Origin: Strongyloides papillosus
Lineage: Eukaryota > Nematoda > Chromadorea > Rhabditida > Strongyloididae
Assembly (NCBI GenBank): GCA_005656395.1
Contig: SRSI01000009.1
Location: 2,108,001-2,172,000, forward strand
Length of the DNA: 64,000 nt
Reading direction: 5' to 3'
A program made the position numbers and the translations under genes. The notes under the pieces were generated by a model that was not told where the DNA came from, ran no database searches, and worked only from the letters and a program-made list of their open reading frames with translations. Positions 45,951 through 57,300 of this stretch are shown in pieces. Numbering within the stretch: position 1 is the first letter of the stretch; each line of letters starts with the position of its first letter.

Positions 45951-48900
45951 TTAAATTTCATATTTAATATATGGAACTTCAACATCCTCATCAGTTTCCT
46001 TGGAATTAGCCATTGGTTCTAAAACAACATATTTTGTATAAGTAGGAGTAGGAATTTTAGAAACATCCTCGACAGCTTTAGACACTTCCATTGAAGTTCT
46101 TTCTTTTCTTTTTTGAGCATTCATGAAAAATGAATAGATTAATGATACACCAGAAGATAACATTGATAATTCTAGATTTGTTTCTTGTTCAAACCAATCG
46201 ATTAATTGTTGAAGTGTTAATGGACCTTTTACATCTAAAGAATCCCATAAAGTAAATTCTTTCTCTCCATATGTTTTAACTGGAGCTTTAATTGGTTCAC
46301 TAAATCCAAAGAATGGAAGTGCAAGATTAATAAAACCATTCTTAAATTGACTCATTGGAATATTTGGAAGTTTTCCATCAGCATCAATCATCTTATACAG
46401 TTCGATTGTAACAAGACCAGCGACAGCAGCTGTAGTTGTAGCAATAGCCGGAATAATACGACCTGCAACTTGTTTTGTTTTTAAACGATCAGCGGGTTTG
46501 ATAGAGTAATTTGCAGCACGAAGATTGGATGCAGCAGTAATAAATTCCATGTGGTGATTTGTGTCATCATCCTTTTCAAAATCAATGGGATAAAGTAAAT
46601 TATTTCCAACAAGATTTAGATTATTAAGTTCATTCTCTAAACTAGAAACAACGTCATCTGTATCATGGTGTTCATTATTTAATTTAGCTTCAGCTTCAGT
46701 TACGGCTATTTTAATTCCAGACTTAGGTTCATATTTCGGGACGACAACAGTAGATAAAATTCTACGGAATTCTGTGTCAGTTAAAACAAATGGAATGTTA
46801 TATTGTTGTGCTTGAAGAAGGGCACCGGCGTATACAAAATTATAATGTTCTTCTGAATTCACATCAAATATTAAAGGTTGTGGACATCTTTTGGTCCCTG
46901 ACCAAAATTTAATTCCTTCATTTGTTAGGTGATTAGGGGGGAAATTATGAAGTAATTGTAAGGTTGAGTTATAAAAATATTCTTGGAACAATAAGCGAGC
47001 CCATTTAATGCAATCCTCAACAGTCTTAGGTCTGTCGTCAATTAATGCCTTTTTGACGGCAGTCAAAAGTTCAATTTTTTGTCCAGCATTCATTTGAGCA
47101 GTTCTTTTAATAAATTGATCTTTTTCAGATAAGTATTGGTTAGCAGATTCAGCGGGATTGGTAAAAAGACCCTCAAACAAATCCCTTGCCCATTGAATTG
47201 TATGTTGGATTTCATATGGGAAATTTTTTAATGTGCAAATAGGGATTTCTTTCTCTGGAGGATCAGATGATGAACTATATGATTCAGTAAGATATGGATA
47301 AACAACTTGAGTGTTACCTTTTGTGCCCAATGTACCACTTTCTAAGAGTGGTAAACGATAAAAGACACATCTGCGGTCCATATATCTTCGAGCCTCTACA
47401 TTATCTAGAGCATTAAGAACACCATTGATATTTGAGAAAAACTCATCATGGAAGACTGATTCAGTATCTGCGCCAACTTTAAGTGACAGTGCTGAAATGT
47501 TAATTTTATCGTTAAATCCTTTTACAGCCTTAGCAGCACATTCAGATTTCTTCAGTCCAACATCATTCTTACGGAACAAGAATTGTCGTGAAAGATTTGA
47601 AATTTCAATTTGATCCATATCTGTTACTACTATTTTACCTTTATCACTGCATCCAACACCCATCATAGCAACATTTTTTAACAATTCACATCCTATAGCT
47701 CCTGCTCCGACGATAAACCATTTCTGCTTAAGTAATTCTTCTTGGAATTTCCATCCAAATACAGCTGCTTGACCGTCATATCTAGTTCCTTTTGGAGCAC
47801 AATCAACTTCAGTTAATTTAGCGTTGTCAAAAGCAGAGTAATCACCAGGTAGGGCTTCAATATGGTCAATAAATAGGAATTGGTTCAATGGTGTAGTATG
47901 ATGGGTTACAGCTTTCATAGCTTCTTGAGCAGCTATACCACCAACAACTGATGCAACTGGAGCCAAGTTTCCTGTTGCTTGAAATGAAAATTGATTTATG
48001 GCTTGATCAGGAATATCACTACCCTTAAGAAGCTCTCTTAACTTATCAGTATCACTCATACTCCTTGGTATTGGTGATCTACCATAAGTGGCTTCAAAAG
48101 TGTACAATGCTTTCCAAAGTTGTAATTGGTGATTAGGTGCTTCGAGTTTAGCAAAATCCCAGTACAGAAAATTTGGATCTTCCAAAGATTCTTTCAACGA
48201 TTTAAATTTCATAGGAACTTTGACCTTAACTTGTTTACAACGCCCCCCATCAATATACTCAGGCAACTGACTAACATTTTCGCTACCAATGTTAAAAACA
48301 TTTGGTTTTTTAACGACAATCTTAAGAGGCTTAATGCCATTCAATTGTGTCATCCCATTAATTTCATCAAATGTTACATAATCACCATCTTCTAGACCAT
48401 GACGTGCGCCCTCGAGTGTTGTAACATCACCATCTTTACCAATATGTTCAATAAGAAATTCTTTTGGGTGTTCTCCGTTAACATCATCGATAATAAATTC
48501 ATCTCCAAAATCATTAAAAATATAAGAGAAAAGACCTCTTCCATCAACACTTGTAAATCTGATTTTTCTACTTCGACACCATTCGTTGATTATAATCTGT
48601 TTTTCGAAAGAGGCATCAGTTATAATGACGAGATCAAATGAAGATATAGTTTCTTCACTTAATTCATTTGTTAAGAGCTTGACAGTAACACTGTCATTAA
48701 GTTCAGCCAAATGTTCCAATGAAACAGAGGCCCTATTTTTCCCTATATCACTTTCTTTTAAATAATATTGACCTGACAAATCGTTCCATGTTGTATTCTT
48801 TGTATCATGAATTGTTACATGGCGCACACCTCCAAGAATAAGATTCTTGGCTATTTCCACACCAACACTCCCCATTCCGGAGATAAGAATTGAAGCTTTT

Positions 48901-49873
48901 CTCAGGTAAAGCATAGCATTCTCTCCTAAGGCATAGATTTGGCGAGAATATAAGTTTGTATCAACAACTTCATTGTGACTTTTCGAGTTTGTCATAGAAT
49001 TACTATCAGTAACGTCCATAGGTTCGTGATGCATCTTACGACTTTTCGTTGAATCTGTGTCTTCAACAGTATTTGTCGGTACAGAAACGGTAGTTGTAAG
49101 CTGTAATAAATAAGAATGATACATTTAGTGGTAAAAAAATCAATAGTCAAATATTTTGATAAAACTGACGAAAGAATTTTGTTTACAAATAATTAAAACA
49201 ATAGCTGAGGAGAATATTTTCTAATTATGTATACCAAATGTACATACTTTACAAAAACAAATAATAATTAATAATAAAAGATGTAAACTCTGTCGCTATG
49301 GAGAAATTTTAAATTGTTTTCTTTTTGTCCTAAATTGTATTTAGGTCAAAAAAATTGTTCAAAGAATAATTGGTAGAATGTTTTAAATTGTGTTAAAAAT
49401 TAATATATTGAACAACAGACAAACACAAACATATGAAGTAACGCAAAGGAAAAGTTGATTCATCGCTCAAAAAAAGTACTTTATAATGCGCGTATTAACA
49501 TTCAAACAAATAAATTTAAACCAAAAGGAGTAAAACACAATTATTTCATCATCGTCCGCTTAAAGTTAGAGTAATATTTAGAGAAATCTACGAACTACCT
49601 TCTCCATAGTTAAACAAAAAAGAAATAATCTGTTAAGAAATTACAAAAACAAAGCTAAAAAACATTTGGTAACACGATTAAAAGTATGATTAATTAATAT
49701 TAACCATTTTCTTTAGTTTTATTACATCCATTTTTGTCAAAAACGTATAAATTTTGATAATTGTTGAGAATAAACCTTACCTCAACCCCATTTGCTACGA
49801 CAATTTTCGATTTCTTGATTGGTGGTGGACTATTTGATGATACTAAGTCAACCTCTGTCCAATTTGCAGTCAT
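45951..49873 (-). CDS. uba-1: UBA1, ubiquitin-activating enzyme E1
   Basis: Exon 1 (49781-49873) and exon 2 (45951-49100), separated by a 680 nt intron, give 1080 residues. Domains in order: an N-terminal inactive adenylation half (YSRQIYALGENAMLYL, GMGSVGVEIAKNLIL), the first catalytic Cys half, the active adenylation domain (FIVGAGAIGCELLKNVAMMG), the second catalytic Cys half with Cys653 in EKEIPICTLKNFP, and the C-terminal ubiquitin-fold domain ending VPYIKYEI. UBA1 activates ubiquitin with ATP and passes it as a thioester to E2 enzymes in cytosol and nucleus. The first exon (MTANWTEVDLVSSNSPPPIK, then KKSKIVVANG) contains a Lys-rich stretch like the nuclear signal of other E1s. The intron is long for this genome and may hold regulatory DNA. 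Confidence 0.97.
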
Positions 49874-50317
49874 TTTTTCTTCGTAAATATAGTTAACGTG
49901 AATCCTAAAATTGTAAAGCGTTCTATTAATATTTGAGGTTTCAAACAGTATTATGTGAGACAGAATAACCTAAAATTTATCCTCCAGGATAATATGATTT
50001 AGTAGAGATGAGAAAAAGATTGCTATAAAAATGAAGCGGACGACGGTGAGTGGTAAAGTGTGTTGAAATACGACAAGCAAACAGGAGAATATTTACAAAG
50101 CATCAGGCAATCGTTATAGGAGTTTTTTAATGGCATGCATATTTAAATGTCAATATCTAACAGAATAGTAGTAGAAATGTAAAAAAATGACATTTATTTT
50201 GATATTTCAAAAGGTGAAACAATCTTTTATTCAAGAATTTGTTTTTATATTAATAAATTTATAATGGCTTAGATAAATTTCTTCAAGTATACGTTTTTTA
50301 GACCTTTTTTGTTTACT
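49874..50317. other. UBA1 upstream region and collagen-like gene 3' end
   Basis: About 440 bp. It should contain the UBA1 promoter on the minus strand, reading from ~49.9 to 50.3 kb, although the collagen-like gene on the same strand ends only 445 bp upstream. No recognised motif. Confidence 0.4.
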
Positions 50318-52206
50318 TTATGTTCTTCTATTGTTCGATGGAATTGTCCTTTCTGTTTCTGATATGTTTTCTTCTATTGATTTATTTTTAGATTGTTCAA
50401 CAGGTATTTCAAGTTTGTTTTCCAAGGTGTTACTGTGGCTGCATTATTTTCATAAAGTTTTTTTGTTTTTTTATATTGACTATTCACTTTATTTGAAGAG
50501 ATGTTATCGTTATCATTAGGATGTGTTTCTTTTAAGGACTCATTCTTTTCTAAAAGTTGAACTAAATCTGATCTATGAAAATCAATTTTATCAAGTACCA
50601 ATTTTACTTCACTATCATTATCATTTTTGTTTGGGTATTTATACTGTTTTTCCTTAGTTCTGGTTGGCAGTTTAATATTTTTTGGGTTTTCACTATTATT
50701 TTGTATTTCATTTATGTGTTTATCGGTTAAATTGTGCCTTTCATTTGTACTATTTTCAGAGGTATTTTCCATACTTTTTAATGGAACACCCAAATCAGTT
50801 ATTATATTTTTGGTAGATGTTTTTACTTTTTTGTAGTTTTTTTGTTTGTAGAACAATATCATTGGAATTTGGTTGATCTCTTAGACTTGTATACAGTTCA
50901 TAACCATCAATAGTATCATCGTGTTTTTCAATAAATTTTGAATTAAAATTATTATCTGAAAATGTTTCAACTGAATCTTTTGCTTTTATAAAAATTTTAT
51001 TTGGTCCATTTATATTAATATTTAAGTCGCCATTTGATTGTTCCTTTCTTAAACTATTAATCATATCATTATTACTTTGAACAAGTTTATCGGGAAGAGC
51101 TGTACCAGTAACAGAATCTCTTGCTCTTTCAGAGACTTTTTCTTCATGTAACAATGAAATATTAACGTTTTTTTGGAATAATTTATTTGCTTGACCATCA
51201 ACCACTCCTGGTTTTTTTAAAGATATTGCTATTTTATCAAGTCTTATCTTAGGTCCTAACTTATTTAAATCAAATATTTTATCATTATCATCAGCAGTTT
51301 GGGAGGTTTCTAAAATTGTTTTCTTGTGTATTACTGTGTTGTTTACTTGAGTTATATTATCCTTTGGTTGATATGGAATTAATTTTATTTGTGGTAGAAA
51401 TCCTACGTTAACTTTTGACCTTTCTACCGGTGAATTATCAAATGTAGAAGTTGAAAGGCGATGTATGTTTTGTATAGAAGGATTACTTGTTACACTTACA
51501 ATCACTTTCTCTTCTGTTAATTTTAAGAATTCTCCTGTTGGCGTTTTCTGATATTTTTATTGCCTCATAGTTACTATGGTTTTTTAATTTCCCATTTATA
51601 TTACTCATTCCTTTATTTGGACTATTTTCTCCAACAAAATCTCTTTCATACCCAATATTTTCTTCATTAGTAATTTGTGATGGCTGAATTTGTTGCGTTA
51701 AATTTTCATTGTTAGAATTGTTTATTTGAACAGATTCAGAATTTCCTGAAGGAGACTTGCCAAAGTTTTCAGGATTTTTTAAAGCGTAATGTGATGAATT
51801 GACTACTTCGAAATGAGATTCTATAAATGAATTTGGTTTTGGAATTAATGGTGCATTATCAGTATTTTGCGTTGGATTTCCATAAGGAAATTGTCCTGGT
51901 GAAGGTGGAATATTGCTGATTCCATAATTTTCCTCTGGATTCGTTGCTTGATAACCTGAAACTGTTATTCTACTGAAACCCAGCTGAGAGGGGATTTCAT
52001 TTGTTATGTTATTCATAACTGTCCAACTAGAATTTTTTGATTCATCTGGGATTCTATATTCTCCATTTGGGTAGTGGTTACTAATTGTTTCCGTAATTAT
52101 TGTTTTTTGAACAATTGTTCCTTGTCCATTATTGTTATTATTATTAACATCAATTCCTTTGTATTGATTATTATTTATGACCCCAGTACCTTTAATAAAA
52201 TTATTG

Positions 52207-52500
52207 TTATTGGCATTTGTAATGGATGTTTGACTGATTTCCTTATTATAGTTATTTTGGTTATTTTCGGTATTTGCAACGGGTGTTTGACTGATTTCCT
52301 TATTATAGTTATTTTGGTTATTTTCAGTATTTGCAATGGGTGTTTGACTGATTTCTCTATTATAATTATTTTCAGTATTTGTAATGGATGTTTGAATGAT
52401 TTCTTTATTATAGTTATTTTGATTATTTTCAGCGTTTGCAACGGGTGCTTGACTAATTTCTTTGTTGTAGTTATCTTGGTTATTTCCAGTATTAGGTTTT
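52207..52500 (-). repeat. Tandem 57 bp (19-residue) coding repeats
   Basis: Within the Asn-rich region the unit NNQNNYNKEISQTPVANTE is repeated about six times, with small changes (TSITN, APVAN) and one shortened copy (NNYNREISQTPIANTE). At the DNA level the plus strand shows TTTGACTGATTTCCTTATTA at ~57 bp spacing. Such arrays expand and shrink by unequal exchange. Confidence 0.75.
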
Positions 52501-53069
52501 CCTTCACCATTGTCATTGTTAGAGTTTCCAAAATTATTTGGTTTGTTTTCATATTCTTGTGGAGTTAAAGTTTCTGTCTCTTGGTTACTTGATTGTGCTA
52601 TGTTTTGTTGTCCTTCTACTGGTGATGATTCTGAATTATGCATTGAGGAATATGATGTATTTATAATGACTTTATTCAGATATCCATTGTTTGTTGAATT
52701 ATTTTCATTGTTAAAGTTATTATTTGTTGATGGACTTAAATTGCTATATTGATTTTCCTGTATTAATTGTTTTCCTCCATTTTCTGAAGGTATTTCAGGT
52801 GAAATAATTGAGTAAGAATTATTATAACCGCTAGGTTTATTAAAGTTTGTAGTGCTACCATTAGAGAATGTATAAACAGTTTCTGTTATAATTTTTTTTT
52901 GTGTTACAGTTACATTAGACATTCCATTACCTGTTTGTTGATCAGTACTTTGACCGTTATTTTGATTTGATACAACAGACGAGACGTATGGGTTAACGGA
53001 GGGAGTCTTATCATTTATTATGGTATAGTTTGATGCTTCATTCACAGAATATTCATTTGGACCATTTTG

Positions 53070-53215
53070 ATTATTTCGGATATTTTGACTGCTTTGAATA
53101 TTTTGACTGTTTTGGATATTTTGATTATCTTGGCTACTTTGATAATTTTGAATATTTTGATTATTTTGAATATCTCGGTTATTTTGACCACTTTGATAAT
53201 TTTGATTTAAGTTTG
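53070..53215 (-). repeat. Short Gln-Asn repeats (QNIQN-type)
   Basis: The protein here reads QNIQNYQSSQDNQNIQNSQ and so on, from short DNA units such as TTTTGANTATNTTG on the plus strand. It is low-complexity and typical of prion-like or structural linkers. It lies just C-terminal to the collagenous part. Confidence 0.65.
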
Positions 53216-54330
53216 GCATATCTACATTTGTGTTTCCGTTGCTTATTCCTTCAACATTTTCATTAGTTCCCTGACTTACATATAATTCTTTTTGATTTGA
53301 TGTTCTTTGATTAGTAGATACAGTGTCACTAGATGATTTATCTGGACATGGACAATATTCCCCAGGGGAACCATTAGGACCTATTTCACCAGGTTTTTCC
53401 ATCCATACCTACCATTCCAGGATTTCCAACTAAACCAATCATACCTTGTAAACCAATTTCTCCAGGTTTTCCCGGAATTCCTTGATCACCATCATCTCCT
53501 GGTAGTCCTATTACACCAGGAGGTCCTTTTGGACCTTGTGGACCAGGTTTGGATTTCATAATATATCCTGTGTTTCCCGGTAAGCCTTGAATTCCTTCTA
53601 TTCCTGGAGGTCCAACTGGACCAAGTTCTCCTTGTTCACCAGGAGCTCCAGGTGTTCCATGTTTTCCTGGACATCCATATACACCATCTTTTCCCATTAA
53701 TCCTTTTAATCCACGTTTTCCTTGTTGGCCAGGTGGTCCTGGTTTTCCAGGCGGACAAGCTATACATCCCATTTGCATTGTTTGGCATACGTCAACAGAA
53801 GACAATGCATTGAAACCAGGAACTCCGGCAATTCCGGGCATTCCATCATAACCATTGAGGCCTTTTCTACCCGGAGGTCCAGGTGGTCCTTTTTTACACA
53901 AATTTGGAATATCAACACATGAACATTGTTTTTTTCTTTGATTGAATTCTTACAACTTTACTCAACATATGACCTTCATATAAAACTTTTGGATTAACAT
54001 ATTTTACTTTTGTTGTTGGTTGTCCATATGGTTTTTCATTTGTATATTCATTAATAGGGATATTTGGAGCAGTTGGATAACTTTCATCTGCCTCTACATA
54101 ATCATGAGAAGGTCTATTCTGTTTTTCAATAGTTTTTACAGTATTTTCAGTATGACGCCTAACAAAATTTTTATAATTTTCCCTTGTATTTCTATTAACA
54201 ACAATTGGAATTGAATTTAGTTCTGTCCACTGAACATTACCTGTTTTTTTTAGTTCACCGATTTCGTTATCAAATTGTTTCCATATTATTGTAATTTCAT
54301 TTATAGCTGTAAGGATCCAGATGAAATTAA

Positions 54331-57300
54331 GTTAATAATAATAATTGAGAATAATGAAGCTATGAATGTTAAAGAAAATATAGAGTAAATTGAATTAATA
54401 TTTTTTTACCGTGTTTTTCCTTATTTTGATAAAATAAAAAATGGGCATTCTTTTTATGTCAATGTAGGCTAGTTAATTGATAGTTTTTCTGCGATCATGA
54501 TATTTTTTTCCTATCTTTCGTTTTTGCCTGTTTGTCTACCGCTTTCTCTTTACATTTTCATCGTCACCCTTCTTTTCAAGCTTCCTTTTCCTCCTCTTCC
54601 GTACCTTTTCTACTCCTTTTTATCTTTTTTCTATTTCTCTCTCCGTTCTCCTCATTGGACATTTTTTTAAATATTTGCATATGATATTTTTTTATTTTTT
54701 CTCTGGGAAGAATATGAAATTTTTATAAATAAATTTTTGTTAACCTGCTTACTGATTATATTCTTTACTATAAAAGTTCTTTGTAAGCGGTAATATATTT
54801 GATAATGGCGAAATAATTATAGATATATTCATATTAAAAAATATTTTTAATTGTCTATTCACTGTTCCCTGTTATGTTTTTATTAGAAAGTATTTTAATT
54901 AAACTTAATTTAATAAATTTTTGTACTTTGTTATTCATTTTACTCACAATTTTTTTAAATTTATTACATTTATAAAAGTATATTCCAGTTTTTAAATTGA
55001 CCTTTTGTCACAAAAACAATAATGTCAAATGATGAATAATTTAGTCTCATCGTAATATGATAACTAAGATATAGGGCATCTCCTATCAAGATACGAATAT
55101 TTCAAAATATTTTTAAAAAAAAAATTAAAAGCTTCGTCATCGTTTTTTTATGACATAATAAAAATTGAATGTATTAAATAATCAATTATTCTAAAATAGT
55201 GGTATACTACTATTTAAATAAAATTTTAATTCATTTTTTTTTATTGTTGTTTTACTAAATTAGTGTAGATAGAGTATTACAAACAAATGTTTTACACATT
55301 TCATGTGGTATTTTACAAACTATTTGTTCCCGAATGCATATTTTTATAGAACATAGTGTATAATTGTTGTTTAAATAAATTGAAAATAAATCATAATGGT
55401 AAAATTATTATAGTATTTTTAATTTTTTTCTTTATTAAGTTAACATAAAACTTGACAAACTTGGTAATATAAAACAAATTTGATCTCTTTTTGATTTAAA
55501 CAAACTTTACTATTTATAATCATCATTTGATAAATTATCAAGAAAATTATTATTTTAACACAAACAGCACATACTTTATTGAAGTCACACAGAAAGGTTA
55601 CATTTTTTAAAATAAATTTTTATCATACAAACTCGTTTTCTTTCTAATACTTCATTTATTCATAACAAATATTTTAAACTATGATCATGAGGATGCCTCA
55701 TAATTTGCCATGTGATTTGATTATTTCTTCATTTTACTGTTAAAAATGACACTTTAACATTAATGATGACCCCACAATATAATTATTAGAATAACATATG
55801 CCTGCTTCCTTATTGTTGAAAATTTTTAACACTACAAAATTTTTGCAGAAAAAACAATGTATAATTTTAATTAGTTCCGTATAACATAAATTTTTTTGAT
55901 AAGAAATGTCGTTTTAAAAAACTTTTTTCTCAACCATTTCATTAAAATATATAAAAAATTAATGCAAATAAAGTATTGTTTAGCAAAAAGGTTTCAAAAA
56001 TACTTTTATAAAAAAAATTTTTACTTCAATAAACATATTCATGATTTGCATAAATAAACAATTATTTTATTTGGAGCGTTCATAAGATTTTTCTGTGCAA
56101 ATTAATTTAAAATAACTAATTTTTGAATAAAAATTCTGAATAAAAAAAAGGGAATTGTAGTTTTTTTAAAAATAAAATTTTTTCTTTTTTGTTTATTTTA
56201 ACTGTAAATATATTATCAAATATATATTTTATAGTTTTGAATAGTTTTTTACTTTAAGATTAATCAAATTTAATAATTTTATTAACTCTTAAATGTCAAA
56301 TATAAGTAACGTGCTTTTTTGTGACAATATGAATATGTTTATTTAAAATTTACAATGATATTTTTTGTTAATATTTTATGTTATCTAAATATTGCAAACA
56401 TTATCTTAACCTATTTCTCAGAAAATAAATTTATCAAAGTATTTCTTTACTTTTTCTTAGAATAAAAATTAATAATTGTGGTAGAATACAGTATCACTTT
56501 AAAACTTTCGTAAGATTTGATAAGAATGTCGATTACAATACATAAAATTGCAATTTTGCAAATCTATCTTTTCTACAAACTTATTTTAAAAAAAATATGC
56601 ATTGTTTTCTAGTATATATGGGTTATAAAATTCGATAAGACTGGTAAATTTGATAAAAATCTCATTAAGTCTACAGCTTGAAATCATATGAAAGTATTTA
56701 AACTTATAAATGCTCATACATATAAATTAATTATTTCTAAAAACTTAAATACATGAGTCTTATCATAAAAGAAATAAATTCTGTACATAAAATAGTACCT
56801 TTAATAATCATAATAACTTTACCATTAAGTTTTGCTATATTTTTTTAATCATAAATATAAAAAATAAATTAATGAAACTGTTAATATTAAAAGTTACGTG
56901 TAATGTTTTAATTTGTCAATCTTAAATTAAAAAAAATTAAAAAATTAAATGTAATAGAAAATGAATCTGAATTAAAATAAACTTTCAAACCAATCAAGAG
57001 TTTAGTCTCCTAAGTCAATTGCTAGTTTTATTTAAAAGAGAGAATATTTTATATATTTATTTTTAAATAATACTTAGAAAATTTTGTAAATAATTTTTAT
57101 TGTTAGTTATTTTTATCTTTCTATTGATAAATATATTTTCTTTTTTTTAATTTAAATACTACCAATTTATGCCTATTATTTTTAGATAAACAACAATGTA
57201 TTAAATAATAATTTTTTATATCGTTTTTATTTAAAATATTGGTCAATTAATTATCTTTATATATTTTCTAATTATAATGACATAAAACATTCAGTATCCA

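Larger units (their letters stand above)
50318..54330 (-). pseudogene. Collagen-like, Asn-rich gene broken by serial frameshifts (pseudogene, slippage gene or assembly errors)
   Basis: Minus strand. A TM helix (FSLTFIASLFSIIIINLIS) and stem (INEITIIWKQFDNEIGELKK) near 54.3 kb are the nematode cuticle-collagen start. Then come a Cys box (KKQCSCVDIPNLCKKG), Gly-X-Y repeats (53901-53386) broken once by a Cys-containing gap, CPCPD, a ~600-residue Asn/Gln-rich region, and an acidic/Lys-rich tail to the TAA at 50318-50320. About six frame changes join these parts. Four fit one extra A in an A run: 53929-53935 (A7), 53394-53398 (A5), 51544-51547 (A4) and 50837-50843 (A7). Two others (~54306-54320 and ~50422-50430) go the other way. 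No in-frame stop interrupts the long segments, one of which is 639 codons. Without the frame changes it would be a ~1300-residue membrane-anchored collagen, unusually long-tailed. The first exon was not found. Confidence 0.6.

Noticed and set aside
52074..52568. 164-codon frame on the plus strand with repeated CNGCLTDF units
   Set aside because: It is the antisense shadow of the 57 bp coding repeats of the Asn-rich gene, which explains its repetitive look.
53030..53266. Plus-strand frame rich in Phe, Asp and Tyr (YFDYFGYFD type)
   Set aside because: It is the complement of the Gln/Asn repeat region on the minus strand and has no independent support.
54330..54450. Candidate first exon of the collagen-like gene (reading NAHFLFYQNKEKH into the stem)
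   Set aside because: It can be joined in frame through a 94 nt intron but has no ATG before an upstream stop and would remove the membrane helix typical of this family.
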